DNA of 64,000 nucleotides. It comes from Oasisia sp. SBJ-2009. Lineage: Eukaryota; Annelida; Polychaeta; Sabellida; Siboglinidae. The stretch covers positions 12,360,798-12,424,797 of the forward strand of contig OZ024854.1 of the NCBI GenBank assembly GCA_964017155.1, read 5' to 3'. The notes below the pieces were generated by a model that saw only the letters and a list, made by a program, of their open reading frames with translations, ran no database searches and had not been told where the DNA came from. Each line of letters begins with the position of its first letter. Positions within the stretch are counted from its first letter, which is position 1. The translations under genes and the position numbers were made by a program. Positions 24,715 through 37,575 of the stretch are shown here, one piece after another.

Positions 24715-25269
24715 CTCACACTAGGATAGTAATCGTTCTGGCACTTGTTCAGATAAATGATTATCGGACATTACGTGACCTTGGCTTTGACCGTTGCATG
24801 GTTTATCTAACACGTATTCGAACTATAACATTCAGACCTCGTTTAGGCATAATTGCAAATTTCATTCTTGAACAATAATATTACATACATATGTTAATTG
24901 CATGCAAAACTGCTGTTTTTTGTTGAATTATCTCTGAGACATGACCTTGAACATAAACCTTTAACCGTTAATGTTGACCTCAAGTTGCAAAAATACCCCC
25001 CAAAATGGATTGCTCATAACAAGTTTACCTAAAAAAATGGTATCACAGGCGATTCTCAGCCCACTGGTTCGAACGTTATTATTCAATTGGCGCCGGCGGC
25101 CATCTTGGCGGCCATCTTGGATATATCAAATTGCTCAAGGATATCCGCTTGATATCCGATTGATGTTCGCAATAGAAGTCCTAAGGATGTAGAATCCAGC
25201 GAGAAAAAACTATATCAGCCGGTGCAGGGTATACCTGTCTGGCGACCTGACTATAAACCTATCCACCTC

Positions 25270-25820
25270 ATATGCATGCATGACAATTCCTCGAATATGT
25301 CATCAGATCCGAGGTAACTGTACACCTGGGTGGATCGAAGACATATAATTACCAATACCCAATACGATTTTCGGAAATGGAGACCATGTCACACACTGTT
25401 AATAGTAACCATCGATGATTTTGCAAGTAAACAAATTTAAGCGGGGACACTAACGCGGTATTTCTTAACTTGGGCTATGTCTTCGATAACGTTCCACATC
25501 AGCACCTCTTAAACGCTGACTATTATGGCATCCGATATAATTAACTAAAATGGATCGAAGCATTCCTCTCTGGCAGGACACAAGCTATATTTGTTGACGG
25601 AATAAAATAATCAATGGCAACGTTATATTTAGAGTACACCAGGGATCTGTGCTGATCCCTGCACTATTCTTCATAACAAAGTATACATAAATGACATCAG
25701 TGAAAATATCCAAAACAAAATCAGACTCTAGATTTAACAAGATTGCCACTTGGAGAATCAACTCTTAATGGCAGGTGGACTAAGAAGCCCTCTGACCCAT
25801 CTATCTCAGTGTACTCCGCC
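25270..25820 (+). mobile_element. LINE RT relic, left arm
   Basis: Broken frames read ITNTQYDFRKWRPCHTLL, then an AVFLDLAK-like segment with frameshifts, and YIVNDISENIQNK-like text before the end. These are the central palm blocks of a jockey-like reverse transcriptase. It mirrors 27880-28420 and also matches 52700-53160. Confidence 0.6.
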
Positions 25821-25829
25821 CTTCTTAGG

Positions 25830-26350
25830 TATACATTGACTGTATTTGTAAATATATTAACACTACTGGCAACTAACTACACAATCAGCTGGTAATATGT
25901 TCCATTAATTTACAGTTCTTTGAAAATGTTCTACTATCTAGTCTACACTGCTTCTTTGCTAATGTAAATCCATGTCCTCTAGTTATTTTCTCTTCCTTAA
26001 CCGATAAAAAATATGTCAGTCAATATTTCCATATCCGTTCAATATCTTAGATACTTCTATCTTGTCAATCTACCTCAATCTCCTGACTTCTACTGTTGTT
26101 AAACCACATTATCTTAGACGCATTTTATAGCTAATATTCCTGCGTTTTTGATATCATTTTGGTGTGCTCTCGTTTGTACTCTTTCTAGCATATCAATATC
26201 CGTCTTGCGACATGGCCTATGTTTTGTAAAGCGGTATTGTTGGTTCTTTTTCCTTGTACACTATATTTCGCATAATTCATCCAAGAATGTGGTTTCCCTT
26301 CGCCCTACAATTCCACACTGCTTTGATACCTTCATATCAGCAGTAATAGT
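25830..26350 (-). mobile_element. CR1-like LINE 3' relic, left arm
   Basis: Mirror image of 27340-27860. On the minus strand it holds the ADMKVSEQCGI start and the LRRAGYT-type C-terminal end of a CR1-like RT, with a large internal deletion compared with the copy at 51060-52660. Confidence 0.6.
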
Positions 26351-26486
26351 GCACATAAACATAACACCAGTTGTACTTTACCCGGAAGTCGGGTTTCCAC
26401 AATATGTGAACATTTACCTTCTCAATAAATCATAAGTCTTTTGGTTCTGGATGATGAACAAGTTGTTGATTTGTTTTATTATGCAG

Positions 26487-26594
26487 ATTGTGACATTCCA
26501 AGTTGTGCTGATTTACGACGGCACTACTTAATTCGTCATGTTCAATTACAAAGACATACTGTATGTCTATACTTGGTGGTTCGGGTACGCCGAG
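26487..26594 (+). pseudogene. NIDO exon 3 copy with a premature stop, left arm
   Basis: 108 bp between an ATGCAG acceptor and a GTGGGT donor. It reads IVTFQVVLIYDGTT, then TAA at codon 15 (26529-26531), then FVMFNYKDIQY. The functional copy at 50073-49966 has Ser at this codon. The same stop is in the right arm, so it predates the inversion. Confidence 0.85.
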
Positions 26595-26642
26595 GTGGGT
26601 TGGACATGTTTATCTTTGATGCGAATTTGTAATACATTGTCC

Positions 26643-27042
26643 TGATATTTTGTGTAATGATCAAAAGGTGTCTACCATCACCGCACACTACCCAATATAT
26701 TCGAAGCTGTATTAGCACCGCGTTTGTTTCCGAAAGTTGTACAATGTATTACGTTTGTATGCCACCAATAAACTATATATCCCACTACGCCCAACTCTTC
26801 TGTACCAAATCGACATGTCAAAACCAAAATAAAATGTAATACTACCACCAACACGGACAACAATTGGTATTACAAAAACACCTGTTATCAATCATTGCTC
26901 CACATGAGCAGCAGTCTACTGGGAAGAGGTACGCTATGGGGACTGACGTAAATGACTTCTACAACGGGGCAAGACAATGGTAGCAGAGAAATGTAGACTA
27001 TGCGATGTCTGTGATGGTTTTGACCTATATGAAGGTCCATCC
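26643..27042. repeat. 400-bp palindrome spacer, homologous to intron 3 of the gene
   Basis: A single-copy centre between the two arms. It is homologous, in the same orientation, to about 49535-49925: both have CACACTACCCAATATATTCG and GACAACAATTGGTATTACAA. So the spacer together with the right arm continues the segmental duplicate, and the left arm is the inverted extra copy. Confidence 0.85.
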
Positions 27043-27090
27043 GGACAATGTATTACAAATTCGCATCAAAGATAAACATGTCCAACCCAC

Positions 27091-27198
27091 ATCGGCGTAC
27101 CCGAACCACCAAGTATAGACATACTGTATGTCTTTGTAATTGAACATGACGAATTAAGTAGTGCCGTCGTAAATCAGCACAACTTGGAATGTCACAAT
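27091..27198 (-). pseudogene. NIDO exon 3 copy with a premature stop, right arm
   Basis: Same exon as 26487-26594, same TAA at codon 15, splice sites kept. It follows exon 2' (34919-34677) in transcription order, so the dead copy keeps the gene's layout. Confidence 0.85.
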
Positions 27199-27339
27199 CT
27201 GCATAATAAAACAAATCAACAACTTGTTCATCGTCCAGAACCAAAAACTTCTGATTTATTGAGAAGGTAAATGTTCACATATTGTGGAAACCCGACTTCC
27301 GGGTAAAGTACAACTGGTGTTATGTTTATGTGCACTATT

Positions 27340-27860
27340 ACTGCTGATATGAAGGTATCAGAGCAGTGTGGAATTGTAGGGCGAAGGGAAACCACATTCT
27401 TGGATGAATTATGCGAAATATAGTGTACAAGGAAAAAGAACCAACAATACCGCTTTACAAAACAGAGGCCATGTCGCAAGACGGATATTGATATGCAAGA
27501 AAGAGTACAAACGAGAGCACACCAAAATGATATCAAAAACGCAGGAATATTAGCTATAAAATGCGTCTAAGATAATGTGGTTTAACAACAGTAGAAATCA
27601 GGAGATTGAGGTAGATTGATAAGATAGAAGTATCTAAGATATTGAACGGATATGGAAATATTGACTGACATATTTTTTATCGGTTAAGGAAGAGAAAATA
27701 ACTAGAGGACATGGATTTACATTAGCAAAGAAGCAGTGTAGACTAGATAGTAGACTATTTTCAAAGAACTGTAAATTAATGGAACAGATTACCAGCTGAT
27801 TGTGTAGTTAGTTGCCAGTAGTGTTAATATATTTAAAAATACAGTCAATTTATACCTAAG
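27340..27860 (+). mobile_element. CR1-like LINE 3' relic, right arm
   Basis: Contains the ADMKVSEQCGI region joined, after a deletion, to the C-terminal part ending near AGAAGGGCGGGGTACACTGA, the codons of a LRRAGYT end. The fuller version is at 51060-52660. Confidence 0.62.
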
Positions 27861-27879
27861 AAGGGCGGGGTACACTGAG

Positions 27880-28420
27880 ATAGATGGGTCAGAGGGCTTC
27901 CTAGTCCACCTGCCATCTAGAGTTGATTCTCCAAGTGGCAATCTTGTTAAATCTAGAGTCTGATTTTGTTTTGGATATTTTCACTGATATCATTTATGTA
28001 TACTTTGTTATGAAGAATAGTGCAGGGATCAGCACAGATCCCTGGTGTACTCAAAATATAACGTTGCCATTGATTATTTTATTCCCTCAACAAATATAGC
28101 TTGTGTCCTGCCAGAGAGGAATGCTTCTGTCCATTTTAGTTAATGATATCGGATGACATAATAGTCAGCTTTTAAGAGGTGCTGATGTGGAACGTTATCG
28201 AAGACATTGCCCAAGTCAAGAAATACCGCGTTAGTGTCCCCGCTTAAATTTGTTTACTTGCAAAGTCATCGATGGTTACTATTAACAGTGTGTGACATGG
28301 TCTCCATTTCCGAAAATCGTATTGGGTATTGGTAATTATATTTCTTCGATCCACCCAGGTGTACAGTTACCTCGGATCTGATGACATATTCGAGGAATTG
28401 TCATGCATGCATATGAGGTG
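27880..28420 (-). mobile_element. LINE RT relic, right arm
   Basis: Minus-strand frames show DFRKWRPCHTLLIVTIDDFA, NGQKHSSLAG and VPQGS-like positions, broken by several frameshifts. Homologous to 52700-53160, and its left-arm mirror is 25270-25820. Confidence 0.6.
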
Positions 28421-28430
28421 GATAGGTTTA

Positions 28431-28715
28431 TAGTCAGGTCGCCAGACAGGTATACCCTGCACCGGCTGATATAGTTTTTTTCTCGCTGGATTCTACATCC
28501 TTAGGACCTCTATTGCGAACATCAAGCGGATATCAAGCGGATATCCTTGAGCAATTTGAGATATCCAAGATGGCCGCCAAGATGGCCGCCGGCGCCAATA
28601 GAAAAATAACGTTCGAACCAGTGGGCTTAGAATCGCCTGTGATACCACTTTTTTAGGTAAACTTGTTATGAGCAATCCATTTTGGGGGGTATTTTTGCAA
28701 TTTGTGGTCAACATT
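28431..28715 (+). repeat. Terminal inverted repeat of the transposon (right arm, left end)
   Basis: About 285 bp that pair with 33980-34267. It contains two adjacent CAAGATGGCCGCC motifs (28566-28590) and GATATCAAGCGGATATC repeats. Homology ends just past TTGCAATTTGTGGTCAA. Confidence 0.8.
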
Positions 28716-28974
28716 AACGGTTAAAGGTTTATGTTCAAGGTCATGTCTCAGAGATAATTCAACAAAAAACAGTAGTTTTGCATGCAATTGACATATGTAT
28801 GTAATATTAGTGTTCAAGAATGAAATTTGCAATTATTCTTAAACGAGGTATGAATGTTATTGTTCGAATACGTGTTAGATAAACCATGCAACGGTCAAAG
28901 CCAAGGTCACGAAATGTCCGATAATCATTTATCTGAACAAGTGCCAGAACGATTATTATCCTAGTGTGAGGGTA

Positions 28975-29113
<139 letters not shown>

Positions 29114-29890
29114 TTCATTGAAATAAGTAATTATTAACGTCTAGCAGTGTCGTGCACAATCATTCAAAATGTCCCTGACAATACAGTTAGATGATCTGTT
29201 TGTTGTTGCAATCAACCTCCCCTCTGCGATGGCAGAAAATGGTGCAACTGAGTATATGTACCTTGCAGCTACACCTCTTGGTTGCACACGGCGTTACGGT
29301 TTCTGCAGCCACATTTCAAGAGCTTGGGCAGGACTGTCTGAAGGGACGATAGTTGGATGAATGAATGAATGAATGAATGAATGTTTTATTTTCGGAAAGG
29401 TACAAAGCACATATGTAATAAACTAAAAATGTAACAGACAATTATATAATGCACGATTCCGGGCAGACAGCGGAGCCAATTAAGGCTGTTACCAGTTTGT
29501 ATAGATAAGTATTATTACAAAACCATTTGTTATAAATTAAACTGGTCGCTGCCAACCCTACCATAGCTGTATAAACAATAATGTTATAATAGTAATTTGA
29601 CGTGTAACACATACTTATAGTTTTTATAACTGACCAGGTATATAAAACGTAACAATAATATTCAATAATAAATGTTCAATTAACATGTATAGCAAACGTG
29701 TAGTAATACCAAATAACGACAATGACAAGGATACAATTACAAACGTATATAAGTAGATATTTTATATTTAATAGCCTTCAGCTACCTCTTCATACCCTTT
29801 TACAACAATTGCTTTGAGTGATACTGCAAAACTTGTTATGTTGTTTTTTGTTGGATGGTAAACGGAATTCTGTTCCATATCAATGGACCT

Positions 29891-30556
29891 TTACATAAAA
29901 AAACTGTTAGAACATTTAACTATTAGAGAAGTAAAATGTCGTATGTGTGAGGATTGTCTAGTTTCGTGAATGTGTATGTCATGGGTAAATACAAATATAT
30001 CGGATACATAATGAGGGAGACTCCCATGAACATAATTATACATAAATGTTCCAATTACCAGTTCGTATACGTCATTCAATTTAACTAATTTTAAGCACGT
30101 AAAGAGGGGGTGAGAATGTTCCCTATAATTTCTTTTGAGTATGGATCGAACTATTTTTTTTTGGATAATAAATAGTTTTGTCAAGTACGTTTTATATGTA
30201 GACCCCCACAAGATGATTGCATATGTCAAGTAAGGGTAAACTAAAGTGTAATAAATTGTTTTAAGTGCGGACACAGGAAGGTAGCTGTTAACTTTATTGA
30301 TTACATATAAAGCACTGGTTAATTTATGTTTACCTTTGTTGATGTGTTCGTGCCAATCAAGTTTTTCATCAACATAGAGACCTAGAAATTGTAAACACTT
30401 GATACGCTGGATAATTGTATTAGACCTTGTTAAAATAAGATCTTCATTCTCAGGAGGAGGGGATCTACAGAATAACATGTTTTTCGTTTTGGAAATATTT
30501 AGAGATAATTTATTTGCACGAAACCAGTCAGCTAATACTTGAAGATCATTGTTCAT
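29891..30556 (-). pseudogene. LINE reverse transcriptase, thumb and C-terminal part
   Basis: The 221-codon frame starts MNNDLQVLADWFRANKLSLN and continues through KCLQFLGLYVDEKLDWHEHI, SALKTIYYTLVYPYLTYAI and a basic C-terminal region. It is the direct continuation of 30560-31470, and the pair would form one protein of the jockey/CR1 group. Confidence 0.8.
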
Positions 30557-30559
30557 GTC

Positions 30560-31470
30560 TTAGTATATATTATTAACTTGTTTTCCAGTCTTGTATATAG
30601 TAGTGTCATCGGCAAATAATATAGTTTTACAATGATTTACACAAAACGGGAGATCATTTCTGTATATAATAAATAGGAGCGAACCAAGTATAGACCCCTG
30701 CGGGACGCCAAAGGTGATGTCCTGTTGAAGCGAATCACTATTATATTTAACATATTGTTTCCGATTAGTCAGATAACTTTTAAACCATTTGAGAGGAGTA
30801 CCCCTTATTCCATAAAACTCAAGTTTATGTAATAAGATATGTTGATCAATTGTATCGAATGCTTTACTTAAATCCAAGAAAACACTAAGGACCGAGTCTT
30901 TATTTTCCAAAGCTGTTATAACATCACCAGTAAGTGCGATTATAGCATTTATTGTTGAATGTTTTTCACGAAAACCATATTGGTTATTATTTAATATTGT
31001 ATTACTTTGAATGAAATGAAAAGTCCTTTTATATATAACTTTACCCAGTATTTTAGAAATTGAAGGTAACAATGATATCGGTCTGTAATTGGAAATATCG
31101 TCTTTAGCGTTTGACTTATGGACAGGTATAATTTTCGCAATTTTCAATTCATCTGGTACTATTCCCTCAGATATTGACATGTTTATTAAAATAGATAAAG
31201 GCATAGCTATTTCTTCACCAAATAACTTTATAACAAGCGGACTCAAATTGTCGTGACTTGTACTTTTCTTAGGTTGAAGTGACCTTATTATTTGCCTGAT
31301 CTCACTGGCATCGGTTGGGGTCATGAACATACTATTTGAATTACGTTTAGGGCAATTCTGAAGATAAGATGTAAATTGTTTTTTGGATTGTGGTATTGCA
31401 GCGGCGTGGTTTGAACCAACATTTGTAAAGAAATTACAAAATGCATATACATATATTGGGGAAAGAGCGG
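30560..31470 (-). pseudogene. LINE reverse transcriptase, N-terminal and palm part
   Basis: The open frame continues from transposon sequence (the Met at 31555 is not the LINE's own) into RT. Fingers: IIRSLQPKKSTSHD, KIAKIIPVHKS and NYRPISLLPSISKILGKV. Palm: FLDLSKAFDTID, GVPQGS and FADDTTIY with the catalytic DD. The frame ends at a TAG where the left-arm copy reads through towards YEDTNNDLQVL, so one nonsense change separates it from the next segment. Confidence 0.82.
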
Positions 31471-31479
31471 CGCTGCCCT

Positions 31480-33000
31480 CAAGATGGTACCACCCATGCT
31501 TCGTTGGGTCAAGGGCAGGAGGGTTTGTCTTGAGGCAATCCCGCCAGATGGCCACCGCGAGATGACCATGTAGGGCATTCTCTCTGAATGCTGTCTCAGT
31601 TGGGGGAAGGGAGCAGAGTATTTGAAATATGTTGATTACCCGCTCTCAGAATGAACCTTCACACCAGCCCTCTCATAGGATAGGCGTTGAACTTCGAAGT
31701 ACTCATCAGGCAAATCATGCTGGGGCAGATATAGAGGGAATGGTTTCCTTCTAGCACTGTGTGTGATTATATCATGTTCCCCATCGAAGCAAATGGGATT
31801 GGACATCTCAGCCTTTCTGAAACGGTGTATCGTGTGTGTGACTGGCTCTACTGGAGATTTTGAATATGTCTCGATGGTCGTCATGTCACGAGTGGACAAC
31901 AACCCATTGGGGCTGCTCAGCCATCATCACAATTGTCGACTATGACTTGAACATGTCCTTCCACTGAACGGGTTGCCGTCGGTCATTGCTAATCTGGACG
32001 TATTTTGACACTACCGAGGATTTCTTGAAGCGCAGCAACTCATCATACGAACACCAGATGAGATTGTCATGCATGTGCTTGACCGTCTTCCTTTTGTTGA
32101 AGAACACCCCGAGCGCGATTTGGAATGTGGTAGGGTGATTCCTGATGGCGCTGGTAATGATATTTCCAATTAGGAAAGAGGGAAGAAATGTTTGACCAAT
32201 GGACATTTTCCTTAGTAACTGCTGGAGGGTATCCGGTGCAGATTCTGCTGCGATCTATTTGGAGGTGTTCGTGTGGTATGTCTGATGCTTGTAATCCATC
32301 ATCGAACATTCTTTCTTGATGTAGGTTGCCACCACATCCAGCGCAGTCTCCAGATTGTCATCCTCATCGTCATTCATGATCATTTTCAGAATAGTACTGT
32401 CACGGAGGACTACCGATCGGTAGCCATGTGCTGATAGCACAGTCAGATCCTACACAGTATCACAAATCAAGTTGATTAACGTGGAACGCCTCATACGCTT
32501 CCCACCAAGCTCCACATACCTCTCCACCAACCAAACACAGACCCACCTCTGAGATCGCTGACGTTGCATATCTTTCATGAGCAACTCTAGAGGACTACGA
32601 GCGATATCGTGTGATGATTATTTGCTGGTATTACCTGGAAGAGAGCGCCCGCTGAAGAATCGGGCATAGCAATCTGTGTGGTAACGCGCGTCAGCGTGTG
32701 AGACAAGTTAAGCGCCCAAGTACATCATCAGCCCACTCATTTGTCCTTTTATCGCATTTATCCTTTATTCTGTGTTCTATGGCATCTGCCTTCTCGGTTC
32801 CACCTTCATTCTTATGCTACTGTTCAGTTTCTCTCACAAGATATGATGGAATTCATCGATTTGGGTTCTTTAGATCGTGATCAACATTGCACGAACCACG
32901 ACAATAGAAACACTGGCGAAGCCAATCAAATGGTCACGTTCTCTTCTCATATAGATGGGATGGACTTGATATAGCTCGTTTCTGTTTATCTGATGAGCTT
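31480..33000 (-). pseudogene. Decayed transposon gene (ARYHTDC / SYDELLRFK family), right arm
   Basis: Same pieces as in the left arm: MLSAHGYRSVVLRDSTILKM, DDEDDNLETALDVVATYIK, LIGNIITSAIRNHPTTFQ, IWCSYDELLRFKKSSVVSK, and near the LINE junction DCLKTNPPALDPTKHGW. Here the GNIIT to SYDELLRFK stretch is continuous, without the tandem duplication of the left arm. Several stops and frameshifts remain. Confidence 0.6.
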
Positions 33001-33979
33001 GTTGCCTTTGTAATATACCTTGTCACATAAGATGTATGATATTTACCCTGATACGTTGGATCACTTTCCAATTTTATCTGAATGTATGTTGTCACCTGGT
33101 ATTTCACTGGCTTTCATAATACTGTGCAGTCTATCACAGTTCTGACTCACCTGGAGTCTTTCATTGTCTGAACAACTGTAGCAACATTTGCAAAGACATT
33201 TGTCATTGCATCAGTTGACTAGCCAATCCATCACAAAATATTAATTGCTACGCTATGATTGATGGTTAGTTCACTGTCGCACCATCACTACGCTGTCCAC
33301 AGTAAACTATCTACATCGTTTCACAACATGCCAAACATGTTCGTCTATAGTAGATACATAATTGTACAGTTTTTTTATGCCGGATTGAGATACACATCGT
33401 AGCGTCTGAGTGAGGTAAGAAGGTTCGATACGTTTGTTGATTTATTACAAACATTATACATCGGTTTCTATTCGGCACGCATTATTTGAACGACTAGCCT
33501 GCTTTGATAACTATGATATAAATAGTTAATGATAACAATTTGAAGAAAACGAGAGAACTAGTACTTTCAATGATAACTCTTACCTACTTCAAACATGGCT
33601 CATGCAGCCGAGACGCGTACGCCGATTAAAAACATAACCACTTTCTCCACAGATACGATTTGGCTGATCTATTTTGATATGTCATGAATATATCATTTTG
33701 CAAAATTGCCGTGATATTTATTGATATATATGCGTCAAAATTTGATTCAGAATTATGTTTTGCATGTTTATATCATCTACGTTCCTGCTTTGTAGATTTA
33801 ATATTCTCTGTAAACTACATAACTATTTAATAGAGAATGAACATGACACGTTCTCGATCATTGTAAAGCCAACCATACATGCACTTGCACAACTCAGTTC
33901 AGAAAAATTGCTAATCTCCCCTCTGAACCTAATTTCAGTTGTCTTCATTACATTGATCGTGACCTTTGACCTTTTGTTG

Positions 33980-34267
33980 ACCTCAAATTGCAAAACTTAA
34001 CCCAAAAATGGATTGCTCATAACAAGTTAACTTAAAAAAGTGGTATCACAGACGATTCTATGTCTACTGGTTCGAAATATATTGTTATATGGGCGCCGGC
34101 GGCCATCTTGGCGGCCATCTTGAATATATCGAAATGCTCAAGGATATCCGCTTGATATCCGCTTGATATTCGTTATAGAGGTCCTAAGGATGTAGAATCC
34201 AGCGAGAAAAAAACTATATAAGTCGGTGCAGGGTTAGGCCCAAAAATCAGCTTTGGCGACCTGACTA
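33980..34267 (-). repeat. Terminal inverted repeat of the transposon (right arm, right end)
   Basis: Partner of 28431-28715. It shows GGCGGCCATCTTGGCGGCCA at about 34097, the reverse complement of the duplicated motif, and ends GGCGACCTGACTA. Confidence 0.8.
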
Positions 34268-34676
34268 TTATATATATCAACCTGGCTAAATTGTTTCCTC
34301 TTTTAAAAACCTGACTTTATCATAGCATGTTTCCATATTGCAAGAAAGTCGGTAGCTTGAAATGATCTCTGGAATAATTGAGTGCAGGAGCGTGTTCCTT
34401 TTCTACTGACTGTGGAAGGCGGCACTAAACGGAACGTGCACGCTCGATTAGGAGAATGTTCGATTAACATACACATGTTTGGACATTTTGACAGTACTTT
34501 TGAAATATGCACGCGATTAAACTATAGCGCATATGAATTAACAGAGCATGTCTAAGAACGTGTATTAGAAGAAGCGTGTGGAGCGTTACAAATGGATTAT
34601 TGTATTCATGCGAATTAATCACTACAACTGTCCAGGTTAATGTGTTGACAATCGTCGTCATATTGCCTACACTTAC

Positions 34677-34919
34677 CGGTGTCGTGTCGTCACCTTCGTA
34701 GTAAGTGACGCGATCCCAGGTTGCGATGAACAACCATTGGGCGGAAAACTCGGAGGCTCCAGAATTACACTGTCTGACGTGTTTTGTTGCCTTTGCAAGA
34801 AGAGGGCCACTTGTGACTTCTCTATAGAAGATGGTGCCGTGGCCGACGCTTGTGTCGTGGTCTGTATTGTACGGTAGGATTTCGGAAGTCCCGAAGACGA
34901 GGTAGCCGTCTGTGGAAAT
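34677..34919 (-). pseudogene. NIDO exon 2 copy, open but in a dead gene copy
   Basis: 243 bp with CTGCAG acceptor and GTAAGT donor, in frame throughout: ISTDGYLVFG, GTIFYREVTSGPLLAKAT, then FSAQWLFIATWDRVTYYEGD. It closely matches the functional exon 53874-53632. Its partner exons 1' (37871-37668) and 3' (27198-27091) are broken, so the copy is called a pseudogene. Confidence 0.8.
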
Positions 34920-35300
34920 CTGCAGGAATGAGAAACATTTGCTGCTGCACTGATAGTCCCAAGTAGACATTACTATGTAGAACATTAATAACATAATTCA
35001 CAGCGTTGATAATTATTAAAGCCTGATATCGACTTGCTTTTCGTTTTCATACGAGATAACGAGAGCCACAGTGACGTCAACACAAGTACTTCGAAACTAA
35101 GACACAATCAAATGCTCGTTGCTTTATGTATATGATAATTATGCAAAATACGTAATGTCATGCAACGAAAGCTTGACGTTGATTTGTTAATGTGGAGGTT
35201 GTATATCGGCAATAAAACAAAGACACTTGTTAGATTAAATAAAAAAGATATTACATCTCAAGACACGTTGTTTGTTTTCTTCCGTATATATGTAAGCATA

Positions 35301-37575
35301 TAGCGGGCTGGAAGAACAACCCATTGTCTCCATGACAAAGTTACCCCAAAGAGCCTAAATATGAGATCGACGGTGAATGGAGTGAAAGCGGTAACGATCC
35401 AAAGAAAAGCAGAGAAGAAGTTGCTAAACATCAGAATATCCGAGTGCCATTTCACTGTGAATCAACTACAAGACGAAAAGGAAGCACTAGAAACGAACCT
35501 GCATACGAAACTAACATAACAGAAGCGGAAATGGTGTAAGTAACATCGAATTTTTTTGGGAAAGGCAGCAACGGAAGCTGTCACGAAAACGACAACAAAC
35601 TGGCCATAGCGTGCACTGTGGACAACGAGATGACCCAGCTAACAGCACAGCGAGGTGGGTTATTAATCTGATAGACAGTTAAACAGCGTCGAAGTTAACC
35701 TGTTGAAGAAAGGGCTAAATGTCGCGGTCACAGACCCTCCCCGTCGACGATTTAGTTACGGAAACAGAAATGGCCTGTAAGAACATCAACGAAAAATACA
35801 GGGCCGACGGGTTTAGAAGTGAGGTGACCAAAGCGGTCACTAAACACAGATCCAGACAGACCAGACCACATGCATCAATGGAATAGAGAAAAACACTTTA
35901 GAACCTAAGGAACTACATAACTGTAAATATTCTACGAGCTGATAAGGGGAGGTGAACGCTACAGAATACGACAACACAACATCAGGCCTATTAGCGGATG
36001 TCAACACCTATGACAAATTGAAAAGTATCGTACCAGAGTGTACACAAGCTGACTAGTTAACACCATGAAAGATAAAATATACTCTACATAATCAGAAGCA
36101 GTGCCAAAAGGTTATGGATTGCCGAAGATCCACAAGAACATTATAACAGTGAGACCGAAGGTGTCAAGTATAGGCAGTATAACATAAAAGACAACCACAT
36201 GCATAGATACAGTATTGAGCCCATTGGTCGGAAGAACTGAAATTGTTTTTAAACAGCACACAATTTGTAAAGAACATTGAAGAGTAGGGATTCCACCAGG
36301 GAGAAAATTGAATAAGTTGATGTGACAACCCTGTTAACCAGTACACTAGTGGCAGAGGCGTTGTCATTGATAAACGAAATATTAAACCAGGATGAAACAC
36401 TGAAAGACATATGCGAATTATCAGTAGACCATAGCACCATCCTGTTAGAAATATGTCTGACGATCACTTATTTTAGTTACAATGGAGTGTTATACAAGCA
36501 GAAGAAGGGAGCAGCCATGGGTACACCAGTGTCCCCAATAGTGGCGAACCTGTACATGGAACATTCTGAAGAAAGAGCGATCAGAGAAGCACCTCACCCT
36601 CCATACATCTGGTTGAGATACGTGGATGATACATTCACAGTGCTTCAAGAGAGTGAAGTTGAACAGTTCACACAACATCTGAACTGTATGGATTCAATAT
36701 CAAGTTCACAGTAGAAGTAGAACAAAACAACACGCTAGCCTTCCTAGACACATGTATATGTCTGAAGGACGATGGGTAAACCAAGATGAAGGTATATCGG
36801 AAAGCGACAAACACAGACCAGTATGTGAAATGGAAGTCACACCACCCATTAGAACACACACGCTCTGTGGTGATTACCCTCTTGCAAAGAGCAGAGCGTG
36901 TGACACAAGAGCAGGAGGATAATACCAAATAGGCGGAACACATCAAAAAGGTTATGGAAATGAGCGGCTACAAACCGTGAATTGTTAACACCATACATCC
37001 AAGGAGAAACAAAGACAATGTAAACACACGAGAAACCGACATAAAACAACATGCCCTAGGTCTCCCTTACATTGGTCAGCTGTCGGAACAGATGGCAAGG
37101 ATTTTAAAATCCTATGATATACAAGGTACCACAAATATATCAACACCCTGAGGTCCCTGCTCGTGCACCCGAAAGACAAGACAGACAAAGCGGCAAAGTG
37201 TGGTGTGGTATAAGACATCCAATGCCCGGACTGCAACCAATAGTACATAGGGAAAACAGCGAGACCACTGGGCACACAAATTAAAGAACACCTGTCGTGT
37301 CACCAACCCCTAACAACAGTAAGTGAACACAAGTTAAAAACAGGCCAACAGTGTTCAATGAAGGATGTCATCATCGACAGTGAAGAGAACTGGCACAGGA
37401 GGAAAATAAAAGAGGCCATAAACATACACATGGGAAGCCGGTTTTTAACATAGACATTGGTCAGGAACTCACGCCGGTCCTGTTATAGCTTGTGTCACAT
37501 GCTGCAAGTCATGCGACACTACACGAACGGGGAAATTCAGTTCGCTGAAGAAGACCGTGAGAAACGATCGATATA
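35301..37575 (+). mobile_element. Penelope-like element, copy A (degenerate)
   Basis: Starts near GGCTGGAAGAACAACCCATT. N-terminal frames match KYRADGFRS and TKHRSRQ of the copy at 54285. The RT reads KKGAAMGTPVSPIVANLYME and WLRYVDDTFTVLQESE (palm with catalytic DD). A GIY-YIG-type endonuclease relic follows near 37200-37420 (CGVV, then YIGKTARPLGTQIKEHLSC). It ends with CTGAAGAAGACCGTGAGAAA, a decayed hammerhead-type terminus. Many frameshifts and stops are present. It lies in what was intron 1 of the duplicate gene. Confidence 0.88.
36322..36714 (+). pseudogene. Penelope RT core segment, copy A
   Basis: A 130-codon open segment holding the conserved AMGTPVSPIVANLYME and RYVDDTF motifs. 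The flanking RT parts are in other frames. Homologous to 55378-55836. Confidence 0.85.

Larger units (their letters stand above)
19329..25253 (+). mobile_element. TIR DNA transposon, left-arm copy (about 5.9 kb)
   Basis: Bounded by TAGTCAGGTCGCC and its reverse complement GGCGACCTGACTA. The long terminal inverted repeats (about 19329-19615 and 24965-25253) include duplicated AAGATGGCCGCC motifs. Inside are the decayed gene at about 20650-22280 and a LINE at about 22285-24388. It is absent from the homologous site at 53.2 kb. The superfamily is not assigned. Confidence 0.82.
18311..26642 (+). repeat. Left arm of a large palindrome (about 8.3 kb)
   Basis: Base by base this arm is the reverse complement of 27043-35300, with scattered substitutions and small indels. 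The outer end breaks at TATGCTTAC (matching GTAAGCATA at 35300). The inner end breaks after ACATTGTCC (matching GGACAATGT at 27043). Every element within it (NIDO exon relics, TIR transposon, LINE insertion, CA array) appears in mirror order in the right arm. Confidence 0.93.
29355..31470 (-). mobile_element. 5'-truncated LINE inside the transposon, right arm
   Basis: Minus-strand copy of the LINE at 22285-24388, with the (CATT)n tail now at 29355-29383. It is less decayed than the left copy: two long open segments together cover most of the RT. Truncation begins at the codons for FCNFFTNVG, directly after transposon sequence. Confidence 0.87.

Noticed and set aside
26441..26632. 63-codon frame starting MVLDDEQVVDLFYY, present in three copies
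   Set aside because: It is an out-of-frame reading of NIDO exon 3. The true frame with splice sites and NIDO motifs lies in the same DNA.
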